Shown here: piece after piece, positions 1 to 11,352 of the stretch
How the letters are laid out: the number at the start of each line of letters is the position of its first letter
How positions within the stretch are numbered: the first letter of the stretch is position 1
Assembly (NCBI RefSeq): GCF_048544455.1
Contig: NC_133537.1
Span: 67,462,134 to 67,526,133, forward strand
Direction: 5' to 3'
Source of the DNA: Silene latifolia
Lineage: Eukaryota > Streptophyta > Magnoliopsida > Caryophyllales > Caryophyllaceae
Length of the DNA: 64,000 nucleotides
Notes under the pieces: generated by a model
What the model was told of the DNA's origin: nothing
Seen by the model: only the letters and a program-made list of their open reading frames with translations
Database searches by the model: none
Translations under genes and position numbers: made by a program

Positions 1-1586
1 ACTAAATTGATTGAATTCAATGACCAAGCATCAAGGAGAGACAAGATTAGAAGGCCTTTGTATATATTATAGTAGATGAGCAATGTTGAGGAAGGATCCT
101 TGCATCCGCAAGGAAATCCCCAAGGAGTTTTTGAAGGAAATAAAGAAAAGAAGAAAGAAATGAAGCTGGCTTGCAACCCGTGCGGATTGACTGGAAGACG
201 CCCGTCCTCCACAGCACAATCCGTGCGTCTTCCTTCAAAGATGCCCGGGCAGCAAGCCCAGAAGACGCCCGGATTCCCTTGAAGACGCCCGGGCAGAGGC
301 TCCTGAATCCGCCCGTCCCGTGCCTAAGACGCACGGATTCCAGCCCAGCACGAATCCGTTTCTTCAAGCTTCAAAGAAAGAAGCCCTTCCTTCGAAAAAT
401 ACCGGCTTCTCCCTGCTCAATCTAAAAAGTGTAATTACTAGTTTAGCCCTTAGTTAACCCTAATGCATCCACCTAATTTCCACTATAAATACCCCATTAG
501 TCTAATTAGAAGAGCATGTTCTTCTTATCAATTATTAGAGTAGTTAATATCAATCAAATCCCTCTTTAGTATTGTAATCAACAATTAATCAAGTTTTAAT
601 ACAAGTTTTATTTCCTTAATCTCTCTTTTGTTCATCCTTTATTTTGGGTAATTGAAGATTATTTGGGTTATTATTGGGAGATTGACAACCTCTCAATCAA
701 GCATCAAGTACTTCTTTTATTCTTTGCTTTATTATTGGAATCATTAGTAGGTATAATTCTCTTAATCCCTTTTTAATTATTGCTAATTACTTTCATTTGT
801 TCATCATGTTTCATTTTGTTGGTATGATTGACAACCTTGCTAGCATGATCAACATGATAATGAGTGAGTAGTGACCTAGCTAGGGTTAATGGGTAATTAG
901 GGGAAACCTACATGGGGAATGATTCATGATTAAATTAATATGCTTTCATGGTTTATTTGCTTGCTTGTTTTGATCTCAACTCATGCACATGTTATGTTTG
1001 ATGAAATGTGAGCCTATGAATCCTTGCATTTTTTACCCATCACCTATCTTTTCAATGAGACTTGTAAGACATAAACCAACTCGAGTCTCATTAGACCATG
1101 CATGTTGTTGAGTAGGAAAGACTAAGTCGACTTGTAGGTGTTGTACAATATAATCGATTCGGCTCCGGGACCCAAACTTTCCTAGGATTGTAAGATATAA
1201 CCCAACTCAATCCATCACAACAATAATTGCTTGCTTATAATTTGAGAACATGTTTGTATGATCAATTCCCATGATTCCCCTATGACCCCATGATACCCTA
1301 GTGCTTTTTATCAATTGTTTACAACCCTTTTAATTCATCTTGCTTATTTATTTTCATTGCTATCTAGTTAGTGACCTTCTACATCAACCCAAATTGTGAC
1401 ACCCCTAAGACACCACTAGTTTCAATAGAAATCTCATCTCAATTCCCGTCCCTTGGGATCCGACCTTTACTTGCCTCTTTACTAATTGTAGAGTTGTTTG
1501 TGAAGTTATAAATTGTGTTTTGGTCTAGGAGCTTCCAACGACAATTGTTCCGAAAAATAGAATATAGCTCCGAAATAGTCCGGCCA
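1..1586 (+). repeat. 5' LTR of copy A (partial)
   Basis: It matches 28909-31279 nearly base for base once the LINE insertion and a 14-bp length difference are allowed for. It ends in GGCCA just before the primer-binding site. A TATA-like stretch (TATAAATACCCC, near 484-495) probably marks the promoter. Positions 172-360 hold the AATCCG/AGACGCCCG motif array. Confidence 0.88.
172..360 (+). repeat. GC-rich motif array in the 5' LTR of copy A
   Basis: About ten degenerate units of the type AGACGCCCG(T/G) and AATCCGCCCGTC lie in an otherwise AT-rich LTR, about 120-310 bp upstream of the TATA-like sequence. The same array recurs in the other three A-type LTRs and, expanded, ahead of the accessory ORF at 4861-5223. 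Confidence 0.75.
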
Positions 1587-1590
1587 AAAA

Positions 1591-1608
1591 TGGCGCCGTT
1601 GCCGGGGA
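1591..1608 (+). other. Primer-binding site, tRNA-Asp type (copy A)
   Basis: TGGCGCCGTTGCCGGGGA follows the LTR end by four bases. It matches the complement of the 3' end of plant tRNA-Asp, the primer typical of Athila-type elements. Confidence 0.85.
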
Positions 1609-1699
1609 CGGTGTTAACTTGATTTAGATTTTCTTATATTGTTATTAGTTGTGTCTTTCTTTGCCTTGGGGAAGTAGAACTCCTCAAGGTTTGTTCTAA

Positions 1700-3277
1700 T
1701 TGTTTTCGAGTTGTTTGATATTTTGCATGTCTAGAAGGTCACAAGGTGATTTGTTACCTTTTGATCGTGAAATTGAAAGAACTTTGACAAACAATAGAAG
1801 ATTTGCTAGGAGGAATTTGAGAGGTATTAGTGAGGTTGTGGATATTCAACCAACTATTGAGTTCATCAACCCTTTTGCAAGAGAAGGTGAGGAGAACCCA
1901 ACACAAAATACCACACAAAATCAACCCACAATGCCTAAGTTTTCATCACATTCCATACCCATCGAGGAGAACCTACCCAATGGTACTCCCACACCACAAC
2001 ATTTGACCGGAAATTTTATTGCCAAATCCGCCTTTATCCAATTAGTCGAAAGGAGCCAATTTGGGGAGATGCCTAGTGAAGACCCTCATTCTCATATGGA
2101 AACCTTTTGTGACTATTGTGATGCGATTTCTCAAACCGGTGTAACTCAAGACCAAATTCAATGGGTCTTATTTCCTTTTTCTCTAATTGGCACCGCGAAA
2201 CAATGGTTGAAGGGCCTTGATAAGGCCACTCTCGGAATTGATTCTTGGAAGAAGTTGGCTCTAGCTTTCTACAAAAAATTCTACCCACCGGAAAAGACTA
2301 ACATGCTAAGAGCTCAAATTACGGGTTTTAAGCAAAGGGATGAAGAATCTTTGTATGAAGCTTGGGAGCGGTTCAAGGGAATTCGTCGCTCATGTCCTCA
2401 CCATGGACTTAGCGAGTGGTTCTTGGTACAACAATTTTGGAACGGTCTATATGAAGATTCAAGGAACATTCTCAACATGGGATCAAATAGAATGTTCACC
2501 GAAGTTGATGACAATCAAACATAGAACAATATTGAGGAAATGACGGTCCATAACTCACAATATAGTAGACCTCTCAAGGCTACTAGAGGAGGAAGGTATG
2601 AAGTGGACTCCGTTACTCAATTGGGTGCTCAACTTAGTGCTCACATTGACACAATCAATTTGAAGTTTGAAAAAGCTATGGCTAGACTTGAAGAAGCCTC
2701 AAAATCACCAAAGCATCATGTTAATGCCATGACGGCATCCTCATCAATCCCAAGTGGGATATGTGAGAATTGTGGAACTTTGGGACATGACCAAAGTGAA
2801 TGTAGGGGAACAAATGAACAAGTGAATGCTTTCCAAGCATACAAGAGTGGTACCCCTTATTCCAACTATTACAATGAAAACACCAAATTCCATCCAAATC
2901 TCTCATACAAAAGCCAAAATGTTCAAAACCCTCAAACAACATACACCCCACCTCCCATGAGAAACCAAAATCAAAGACCCTTTTACAACCAAAACCAAGG
3001 TTACCAAAATCAAAATCCATACAATCACCAAAATGACCAAGGTTTTGATGTTCAAAAAGCGGTCCTCCAAATGCAAAAGAATCAACAAGAGTTTTTCACT
3101 CAAATGCAAAAAGATAGTCAAGCAAAGGAAACCACCATCAACAACATTCTAGCTCACACCAAAATGTTGGAAACCCAATTGACTCAACTAGCATCTTCAA
3201 GCTCACAAAGACAAAAGGGGCAATTACCACCTCAAAGTAATCCCCAAGACATGAAACAGTTAGTGCCATTCACTTGA
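1700..3277 (+). CDS. gag: gag region of copy A (capsid and zinc knuckle)
   Basis: The likely start is ATG 1727 (MSRRSQGD), shared with copy A2. The central part has the Retrotrans_gag pattern: a stretch on recruiting and positioning (FIQLVERSQFGGMPSEDPHSH region), then W-L-F-P-F-S-L-x-G-x-A-x-x-W, then a basic FYKKFYPPEKT motif and ERFKGIRRSCPHHG. Further on is a CX2CX4HX4C zinc knuckle (CENCGTLGHDQSEC), then an Asn/Gln-rich low-complexity tail. The family role is to form the particle and package element RNA. The region is treated as a fossil part, and whether it is functional is not judged here. Confidence 0.85.
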
Positions 3278-4425
3278 GAAGTGGTACAAGGTATGAAGCA
3301 CCGAAGAAGCAAGTTGAGGATGAAGTTGTGGAAGCTAGTGATAAGGAAGAAATTGTGCAAAACTCCAAAGATGGAGAATCATCAAAAGAAGAAATTTCAA
3401 AGAAAAATGAAGACAAGGCCAAGGAGAAGGAGCCCATTGTGATTAGACTTCCTTTTCCAAGTCGTCAAGCCAAGCCAAAATTTGATGACCAACTTGGAAA
3501 GTTTATGGAAATTGTGAAGAATTTGGAAGTCTCAATTCCTTTCACGGAATTAATCAATCACGTACCGGCCTATGCGAAATACATGAAAGACATCCTCACA
3601 AAGAAGAAGTCGATCCGGAAGCTTGAGACTATCGCCTTCACTAAGGTGAGTAGTGCAATACTTCAAGGGAGTTCACCTCCAAAACTAAAGGATCCGGGAA
3701 GCTTCTCAATACCGTGTACCATTGGTGACACCACGATCAACAAAGCCTTATGTGATCTAGGGGCTAGTGTGAGTGTTATGCCGTACTCAGTGAGTAAAAG
3801 GTTGGGGATGGGAGAGCTTAAATGCACCAATATCACACTCCAAATGGCCGATAGGTCGACGAAGACACCATTAGGGATATGGAAAGATGTCCCCGTACGA
3901 ATTGGGAAGTTTTTCATCCTGGTGGACTTTGTCATTGTCGATATGGAGGAAGATTCCAACATTCCAATCATTCTAGGAAGACCCTTCTTACACACCGCGG
4001 GTGCGGTGATTGATGTGAAACATGGAGAGCTCACTCTAGAAGTGGGAGATGAGAGTATAACTTTTAATCTTGACAAGACTATGAGAGCTCCCCGTTTACA
4101 TGAACCGTGTTTTATGATCGATCATTATAGTCGGAAGGATGAAAGGAAGAAGTCGGAACTCCAATGGAAGAAGAAAATTGAAGATGCTCCATTCAAAGAG
4201 CAAGTGAATTGTGACAAAGAGAGCTTGCAAAGCTCACCAAAGTCAAACAATGAAGAAGATGGCCTTATTGGCCAAGAAAAGGAAATGGGAAAGTTGTCTC
4301 CATCAAATCAAGAGATTTTCAATGATCAACTTAATGAAGTTTGTGGTCTTTGGGACGACGAATTTGAAGGGATTTTTAATCCCTACATTGGTAATGCCAT
4401 CGATCAAGACCGACAACAAGGATGA
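3274..4425 (+). CDS. pro: Protease region of copy A
   Basis: After a charged Lys/Glu-rich linker comes a retropepsin-like domain with CDLGASVSVMP (the D-x-G-A active-site pattern), a flap-like region, and IILGRPFLHTAGAVID, the typical ILGRPF motif of Ty3/gypsy proteases. It would process the gag product. In autonomous Athila elements the frame would run on into reverse transcriptase. Here it ends in an acidic tail and is followed by spacer DNA, in both A and A2. Confidence 0.85.
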   Translation: MRSGTRYEAPKKQVEDEVVEASDKEEIVQNSKDGESSKEEISKKNEDKAKEKEPIVIRLPFPSRQAKPKFDDQLGKFMEIVKNLEVSIPFTELINHVPAYAKYMKDILTKKKSIRKLETIAFTKVSSAILQGSSPPKLKDPGSFSIPCTIGDTTINKALCDLGASVSVMPYSVSKRLGMGELKCTNITLQMADRSTKTPLGIWKDVPVRIGKFFILVDFVIVDMEEDSNIPIILGRPFLHTAGAVIDVKHGELTLEVGDESITFNLDKTMRAPRLHEPCFMIDHYSRKDERKKSELQWKKKIEDAPFKEQVNCDKESLQSSPKSNNEEDGLIGQEKEMGKLSPSNQEIFNDQLNEVCGLWDDEFEGIFNPYIGNAIDQDRQQG

Positions 4426-4860
4426 AGACCTCTATCATGATAATAAACAAGCGTTTGATTACTTTTTCAAGGTGTTGAGCAACATCAACAACACCTTGAA
4501 CATGCCCCCTTGACATCTCATCAAGAATGAGAGTTTGGTGGAGTCCTCCCTAAACCACCATTTGTAAATATTTCTAACTCCCTAACTTGCATTTCAATTC
4601 TTATATTGCATTTTTTGTCATTCTTGGATTTTTATACTTTGATCAAGATAATTATCATGTTTGAGAGAAGTGAGGGAAGAACTAATAATTTCAATTAATG
4701 TGTAGTGCTTTAGCTTAGTGTGGGGATGGCAATTGCCTAGGCTATCCATGCCTTAGTAGTGCCCCCACAATGAAGAACACGAGATATGAAGAAGAATGGA
4801 AAAATGACAAGGGATATGCAAAGTACACAGATGGAACTGAATCAGGGTACAAAGGGGTCG
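4426..4860 (+). other. Non-coding spacer after protease, copy A
   Basis: AT-rich DNA with no recognisable domain. The reverse transcriptase and integrase expected here are absent. Confidence 0.6.
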
Positions 4861-5223
4861 AATCCGAGCGGATTCAGGAGAATCCGCCCGTCTTCAGGCA
4901 ATCCGGGCATATTGGGTAGAAGACGCCCGTCCAACATGAGCTGAATATTTAAAATTTCTGACTGTCAACAAATCCGGGCGTCCTGCATTCCAATCCGCCC
5001 GTCTTTAAAAATCCGCCCGTCCTGAAAGGAAGACGCCCGTCTTCTTGGCTGAGGAAAACAAGAAAAATCCCTGTAAAGGAATCCGCCCGTCTTCTGTAGA
5101 AGACGCCCGTCCCGTGTTTGCAAATCCGAGCGTCTTCACTGAAAGACGCCCGTCTTTAGGCGAGTTTTTCCCAACCCAGAAAAGGCCAAATCCGGGCGTC
5201 CCGAGCAGAAACCGCCCGTCTTG
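4861..5223 (+). repeat. Expanded GC-rich motif array upstream of the accessory ORF, copy A
   Basis: About fourteen degenerate units, mainly AATCCGCCCGTC, AATCCGGGCGTC and AGACGCCCGTC, are irregularly spaced by 10-40 bp. The consensus is the same as in the LTR array. The array ends about 330 bp before the ORF start at 5553, where a promoter or 5' leader would lie. The reverse copy has the same array at 51507-51873. Confidence 0.8.
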
Positions 5224-5552
5224 CCCCTGTATTTCAAATTTTTCGGGTTTTATAAACCCCCACCCACATTCATTTCTTCATTCCTTCATTCATAACACTA
5301 CTCATAACTCCAAAACCTTCATCCTCTCCATTACAAAAACAAGATTCCTCAACAACATTCACCAAAATCAAATCAAAACATCCTTTTAACAACAAATCAA
5401 TCACTCCTCTTTCAACAAAAATCAAAACCAAGCACAAAATCTTCAACCTTTGAGTCGATTTTTGAATTCATAAAGGCAAAGCCTTTTATCTTTAAATCGA
5501 TTTGGGTGCACTAGAAATTGAAGATTTTTCACTTTTCTTGGTTTATTCATCA

Positions 5553-7121
5553 ATGGCAAGGACTAAGGGAGCAACAAAAGCAACAAAGGCAAAGGCACTC
5601 TCATCAAGACAAAAGAGTCTTCAAGCAAAGAAAGCATTGGCTATGGTGGTAGCTAACCCAAACTTGGAAGTTCAACAACAACCACCTCCCATGGAAGCAA
5701 CAACATCCTCTACTCCGGAAATTGCTCAACTTTCGAATTATCCGGAGGTAATTTTCATTTCCAAATCCCATAGGGACACTTTTGCCAAGTTTGCTAGGAA
5801 ATCATTTCTATCCACCAAGTTTATTTTTGAAGATACCTTAGATAAGTTGGGTGTCCTTAAGCAAACTAGAGCCTTCTTCAAAGCCATGGGGTTGGAGAAA
5901 TTGTTTGAATCAAAAGAATTGACATACCCCTCCCTTACCTTAGAATTTTTGAGTTCTTTGAAAGTTAACAAGGTTGAGACCATGGAGACCATCGAGTTTC
6001 GTCTAGCTAATGTTAGTAGGCGCATCTCCTTTGAAGAAATGGGTAAAGCTTTGGGTCTTAGTGATTCACCGAGTTATTTTAAGAATGTTGGCAAGTATGA
6101 CCCCGACCCTCTTTGGGAGGCGATTTCCGGAAGGAAATTTGAGGACTTTCATGCTAGTCGCGCTCTATTAGTCCACCATCCGGGCATTAGAGTGTGGCAC
6201 AAGGTCATAGGGAACACCATCATTGCAAGAAAAGACACCAACCATTTCACCAAACTCGATTTTGTTCTTCTTGAGTCGGCTTTGAACATTGGAAGGGAAT
6301 TCACCAAGCCTTTCAACTCTCTAAGGCTTTCGGTGGATAGATGGCTAAATATTGATTGTGGGAAGAAAGGCACCACCTTTATTGTGAATGGAGGCCTAGT
6401 CACTATCCTAGCTAAATACTTTGATCCAAACTTCAACAAAGATAACAAGTATGAGGCGAAAGAGGGTGGTCATCTCATTGATATTAATACTATGATATAC
6501 AAGTACAAGTGGGTTACCCATAACCCTCTTGACACCAAGTATGGATGGCTCACTAGTGAGGCTAGATCTTTCACTTTGCCATCAAAGATTTGTCGATTGA
6601 GTGTCCACCGGACCAACTATCTACTTCCCCTTTCAAAAGAGGCCGAGTGCATTATCCGACAACAAAAGGGGGAAATTGAAATGCCCTCCTCTTCCATTGT
6701 CACACCAACCTATCCTTTCGAGTACCAAGAGTTCAAGCCCGAAGGCGTTGAAGCAAGAAATGATTATTTGACTCTTCTCATACAAGAGATGCACAAGCAA
6801 GCTTTCGAGGATCCGAAAAATACTTACTTAGCCCAATATCCACCCCTCCTTCATTTATCTAGGCAAGGACTACTTGATCCATCATGTCCTTTGCCTAGTT
6901 GGGCGGATAGGGAAGTCTTCTTTCCGAGTGCATCTAGGGTTGTTCCGGGTGATAATGAGGTTATCGGTAATGAAGAGGTTGATGATAACATTGATGAAGA
7001 AGCTAGTGAAGAAGGAGAAGAGGATGATGAGCAAGGTGAAGAAGAAAGTGAAGAAGAAAGTGGTGATGAGATCACTTCTAATGAGGAAGGTGATGATAAT
7101 GATGATATGATGGAAGATTAG
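5553..7121 (+). CDS. Accessory ORF of copy A (plant-transposon-protein class, PMD-like)
   Basis: I chose ATG 5553 rather than an upstream ATG because its context (TCAATGGCA) is good and the sequence from here on is conserved in copy A2. The 522-residue product begins with a basic tail (MARTKGATKATKAK). A globular region follows with YPEVIF, LTLEFLSSL, EFRLANVSRRISFEEMGKALGL and HFTKLDFVLLE. It ends in a long Glu/Asp-rich tail (about the last 60 residues). It resembles the 'putative plant transposon protein' class seen in Athila-type elements; no enzyme motif is visible. FRL...ISFEEMGKALGL recalls the FHLP...TLEDV pattern of plant mobile domains, so a distant link is possible. A basic head and acidic tail suggest a nuclear, chromatin-binding protein (inference). 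Confidence 0.75.
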   Translation: MARTKGATKATKAKALSSRQKSLQAKKALAMVVANPNLEVQQQPPPMEATTSSTPEIAQLSNYPEVIFISKSHRDTFAKFARKSFLSTKFIFEDTLDKLGVLKQTRAFFKAMGLEKLFESKELTYPSLTLEFLSSLKVNKVETMETIEFRLANVSRRISFEEMGKALGLSDSPSYFKNVGKYDPDPLWEAISGRKFEDFHASRALLVHHPGIRVWHKVIGNTIIARKDTNHFTKLDFVLLESALNIGREFTKPFNSLRLSVDRWLNIDCGKKGTTFIVNGGLVTILAKYFDPNFNKDNKYEAKEGGHLIDINTMIYKYKWVTHNPLDTKYGWLTSEARSFTLPSKICRLSVHRTNYLLPLSKEAECIIRQQKGEIEMPSSSIVTPTYPFEYQEFKPEGVEARNDYLTLLIQEMHKQAFEDPKNTYLAQYPPLLHLSRQGLLDPSCPLPSWADREVFFPSASRVVPGDNEVIGNEEVDDNIDEEASEEGEEDDEQGEEESEEESGDEITSNEEGDDNDDMMED

Positions 7122-8149
7122 CAAGCTTTAGAGGCTCCTACCCTCTTGAGGTTTGTCTATTTCTCTCTTTGTTCTATTTATTAATCTTGATCATTGTTGG
7201 AGTAGTCCTAGCACCATTGAGGACTAACACCTCGGCCCCATTGAGGTGTTCTCATTTTATTGTTCCCACCTTTCAAAATCCAAAATGACAAAATTAGTTT
7301 CATGCATTGCATAGTGTGTGCATGAACTACACCCAACCTTAGGACATTAGCAATAATGTCTAGATCGGTTTGGGGGAAGTTAATGCATACACAACGGGAG
7401 GTAATCTAAATTATCCTCTCCGTCATAAACAAAAACCATGCATCATGTAGTGTAGATTAGTGTAGCTTGCATTTAGTGTAGAAATCATGCATCATGTTTG
7501 CATAATTTCCCATCATTTTGGCCATTGAGGACAATGCCCATATTAGTGTGGGGATGGGGAATTCTAACTTAACTTTTATTCAAAAATCCAAAAAAATTGA
7601 AAAAATTTCGAAAAACCATAAAAATTTGAAAATTGAAAAACCCAAAAACATGTTTATTTCTTTTGTAGTGTAGTTATGTATATATTGTATATATTGTATA
7701 TATGTGTTTGTTCTATCCTTGTTCACATTGACTGACTACGCCACATCCGAGACATGAGGATCATGAAGACCGCATGGTATGATCTTTCCAATCTCCTTTT
7801 CTCCTCTTTATGTTAATGACTATGTGGCTTTATTTTGATTGATGCGGTATAACAATGTGAACTTAGGACTTGCATTTAGTTTATATGTCATATTAGTTGA
7901 TAGAATCACTTGCATTAGGATGTATATAATAGTTGCATAATGGCATATAGTTGCATTTAGATGAAATATTTTGAAAAGTGCCTAATTGAGAACTTTGACA
8001 AGAGCAACTAAGCAATTACAAATACTTTTTCAACTTAAGACTTTGCCTACTAGAATGGTTGTAAAACACCCTAGATTGTGTCATACTAGTGTCTTTTGAC
8101 CCATGACCCAAAGCCTAGTCAAGGGTTTGCATGTGAATCACCTATTCCA
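7122..8149 (+). other. 3' non-coding region of copy A, first part
   Basis: No ORF with recognisable content. A run of A-rich segments (about 7575-7650) and short conserved blocks match 48600-49600 on the reverse strand. The region continues at 27694 after element B. Confidence 0.7.
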
Positions 8150-8154
8150 ACCCC
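8150..8154. repeat. Target-site duplication of element B, left (ACCCC)
   Basis: ACCCC precedes the 5' LTR and is repeated right after the 3' LTR (27689-27693). Five bases is the normal Ty3/gypsy duplication length. Confidence 0.8.
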
Positions 8155-8554
8155 TGTAGATACCTCGTTTCTGCACCTCCCGCAAACCACCCGGTGATGA
8201 TTGGGCCGCATGTTTGATACGCGGAACGATTTGTGACAGTTCGTAAGATTATCGTCAAGTGATTGCTCAAATATTAAATGTCGACCTCTTAGTTGTCATC
8301 TACGTCTCGATACGGTCGTTTTGGCAGTAATTAGAGTACATTCGGAGTCCGGGTCAAAAACCGTCTCCATTTTCTGATAACTGTTTAAACCCGAGTCGGA
8401 ATATTCTGGAATGTTCCGGATATTTCTATTCCATATTTCATAAATTTTATCTTTTGGCAAACAATATCCCGTAATATTCATAAGATAATCGAATTATTTC
8501 CGTCCTACCATAACTCAAACGCGGAAATCTTTCTTCAGCAGGAGGAAACCTCCT

Positions 8555-8619
8555 GGGAATAGACGTAGCAGGTGCTGCGCCTCTTCCAAGAGACGCAGTG
8601 GCTGCTGCGCCTCTTCCCA
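8555..8619 (+). repeat. Motif cluster 1 of the B-family LTR
   Basis: Two units of the type GACGCAG(n)TGCTGCGCCTCTTCC lie about 95 bp upstream of the TATA-like box. The matching stretch in the 3' LTR is 25674-25740. Confidence 0.75.
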
Positions 8620-9159
8620 GGCCCTTCTTTGCATGTCTTACGTATCTTTTTCATATCTTTCCGAGATTCACTTCCAAAGAGTCTCCGAAACCCTAATTCC
8701 GTCGTGTGATTAGTATAAATAGGAGCCTTCGTTCCTCATATTTCTCACGCGAGTGTCCGCCCTTCTCTTCTCCCTTTGCATTCTAGACTTTGTTCTTACT
8801 AATTGGCGCCTACGTGCTTGAACTTTCGACCACGTAAGCTCGGATCTTTCCGGGTACCAGCCTCTCCGTTGCATGACCGACCAATTTGACCAACTACACC
8901 AATAATCAACTTAATTTAATCAATCGTTTTCCTCTTACGAGGGCACTCTCTTTGCATTCGCGTCGAGCATTCACTAGTCGATATCTTAGTTCATCTCGTT
9001 CCGTCAACATGTAAGTCTGAGGGTGTATAATTCCTCTTTTATTTATTGTATTTTATTTATCGTATCACCATTGTAAGATTTATGTCGAAAACACCATTAA
9101 AACCGATTTCTAAAACCGTGCTTTAAAACTCGTTTTTGCGGATTTCGTGAGACAGACGT

Positions 9160-9243
9160 CGAGAAAAGACGCAAAGAATCGCTGCGCCTCTTTGAAGGAG
9201 CGCGATTCTGCTGCGCCTCTTCGTGAGGCCGCCGCATTCTGCT
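9160..9243 (+). repeat. Motif cluster 2 of the B-family LTR
   Basis: Degenerate AAGACGCAAAG...GCTGCGCCTCTT units, downstream of the putative transcription start. Counterpart at 26279-26365. Confidence 0.65.
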
Positions 9244-9780
9244 TCTTTTCTTCTTCCTCGTCCTCTCGTAATTCGCTTCTTTTTATTTGTTATTTGTTCG
9301 TCCGTTAATTCTTTGATATAATAAATCACTGATAATTCACATGTATATTATTATTCACCGTCATTAACATGTTTTAATTGTCATAAATCCGACTTAAATC
9401 CCTTATAATTCATATTTGCGGGTTTTCGTCATTAAATTCAAACCCGGATTTTAGAGATTCAATTTAGTCATATTGAGTTTCTGGAATTCGCTATCGATAT
9501 AGTTTTCATCTGCTTATTCGCATATTCGTTGTATATCCGTCATATTTAGCCTAATTGACTTATTTCAACAGAGGACTCATTAATATTTTCATCATAATTT
9601 CATGTAATTAATTCGTTTACATCCGTATCATTCATGTTTATCGCTTTTATGACCATCATTCACATGTAATTAACCTGTTAATCACTTTCATCCGAGTAAA
9701 TATCATCAATTAATCCTTTAAATCACCAATCGACATTAACGGCTTGCAATTACGGCTTCACGCGCCCAGAACCGAGCCGG

Positions 9781-9843
9781 GGAACAGACGCAGCGTCTGC
9801 TGCGCCTATTCCAAAAGACGCAGCTCTGCTGCGCCTGTTCCTG
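9781..9843 (+). repeat. Motif cluster 3 of the B-family LTR
   Basis: Two units GACGCAGC(n)CTGCTGCGCC-TTCC. Counterpart at 26903-26965. Confidence 0.7.
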
Positions 9844-10579
9844 GTTGAGTTCTGTCCCTGAACTCCGTTTCTGCCTTGACCTAGTTTAATTAGTCTACGT
9901 TTAATCAACTATTATCCATAATATCACGCTAATTCCTGTTCGTTGATTTATTTAATTCTTTCTTTTGTTCTTTTATTCTTTTTTTTCTCAATCTATCCGT
10001 TTTAAAGGTATTTTCGACATAAATCGCCTATCCGTTGTAATTATTGTAATTTTCATTATTGTAATTTATAGTTATTGTATTTCTTTTATTGTTTGTATGT
10101 TTCCACATGTAAATGAGCATTAAATCCTACTTCGACCCAATTGTATGCTAAATTACGTGTCAACCGACTTAGTCTAAATTTCACATGTTAGGATTAAGAC
10201 TTGGATGTTGCATTGCATGCATATAGCCGACGATATATCGAGTACGAATAACTTCCCTAATCATTAGTAGAGGCCGCTATCGAGGCGGGCGGGATTAGGT
10301 GTTCGATCAAAAGAGCTTCCTAATACGTACCCTCACCCCTTACTCCAGATCTCCGTGAGAACCCGTGTTCATTGGCATCCACGAGAGTCATTCTAGACAT
10401 AGAATGCTAAGGGTAACGATTGCTTAGTGTTCATGTCACTACTTTGTGTCTTGACATGACACGAGGTATTCGAACGGTTCCAATTTCCCATAAAAATTGG
10501 TGGCGACTCCTTACAAAATGCAAACGCTTGTTTTTCGACCTTCACCAAAGCGCCCTGTGGCGGCCCGCTGTCCACGGTT

Positions 10580-10597
10580 TGGCGACTCATTGGGGAC
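10580..10597 (+). other. Primer-binding site of element B
   Basis: TGGCGACTCATTGGGGAC lies four bases after the LTR end. This type (TGGCGAC...GGGGAC) is usual in Tat/Ogre elements and is thought to pair with a tRNA-Arg. Confidence 0.75.
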
Positions 10598-11352
10598 AAT
10601 ACACTTACGTGTAGCAAGGGTGAAACTTGAACAAGGTTAGGGAATAAGTTTGTACAAGACAATTGTCGGTTTTCATAACTCGGTCTTCCTAGATCGTTTA
10701 TTCGGCCTTCCTAGGCCCAACCCAACCCATTCGACCAATCGTCCCGTCTAAACGGTCCTAATTCTTATTTGGGCCTAAGGATGGATAGCGATTGACGTCA
10801 TCCATACCATGATGCTTACTCTTGTTTGTATCAAGGGCCTTCACTACTTGAGGAAATGGACTAGGAATCGGCCTTACTCTTGTTTGGCACGAGCCTCTCC
10901 ACAGACTTCGGGTTTGATGGTTCGGTATGGCAACCTACCCTTTAAACCAAAACCCTTCTAAATGCACTCAGCATCCCGTTATAATGCTTGTATAAGTATA
11001 TAAACCTTACGTGATCACCATTTCTAAACAAATCATGACGAATTTTCAAAACAAAAATTTCGAAAAAAAAGAGGCCTTCAATTAGCGCAAAATCCGGTCA
11101 AAACCCTGTCCGTTCGTCGTGTCAAAATTCGGGCCACAAGCCCATTTCAAACCTCACTTCGAGTCCACTCCTACAACTACACTACAGTTGACTAGGACAC
11201 ACATTTTCAAAGACCTTGTCTTTCTTCAAAATCCACTCAACACAAGTGGCACACACCCACTTCACGAGTCAAAACTTTTCCTCTTTTAGCAAGTGTGATA
11301 GAATGGTCGATCGTGTTTTGATTCGTCGCCGATCTCTTATCCAGTTTCCAAG
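10598..11352 (+). other. Leader of element B
   Basis: Non-coding 5' leader between primer-binding site and gag. No recognisable domain; it probably holds packaging signals. Confidence 0.6.

Larger units (their letters stand above)
8155..10576 (+). repeat. 5' LTR of element B
   Basis: Starts TGTAGATACC and is collinear with 25271-27688. It contains a TATA-like box (TATAAATAGG near 8714) and three GC-rich motif clusters (8555-8619, 9160-9243, 9781-9843). The end is set by comparison with the 3' LTR end GCTGTCCACA. Confidence 0.9.

Noticed and set aside
1591-1608. tRNA-Asp gene
   Set aside because: Only the 18 bases complementary to the tRNA 3' end are present; it is a primer-binding site.
4861-5223. 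CRISPR-like array
   Set aside because: Units are degenerate and irregularly spaced, spacers are not uniform, and the context is a plant LTR element.
5553-5600. Histone H3 gene
   Set aside because: Only the first five residues match H3; the rest is the accessory ORF of an LTR element.
7575-7650. Possible origin or scaffold-attachment site (A-rich AAAATTGAAAA run)
   Set aside because: Conserved only as part of the 3' non-coding region of the Athila-like family; no further evidence.
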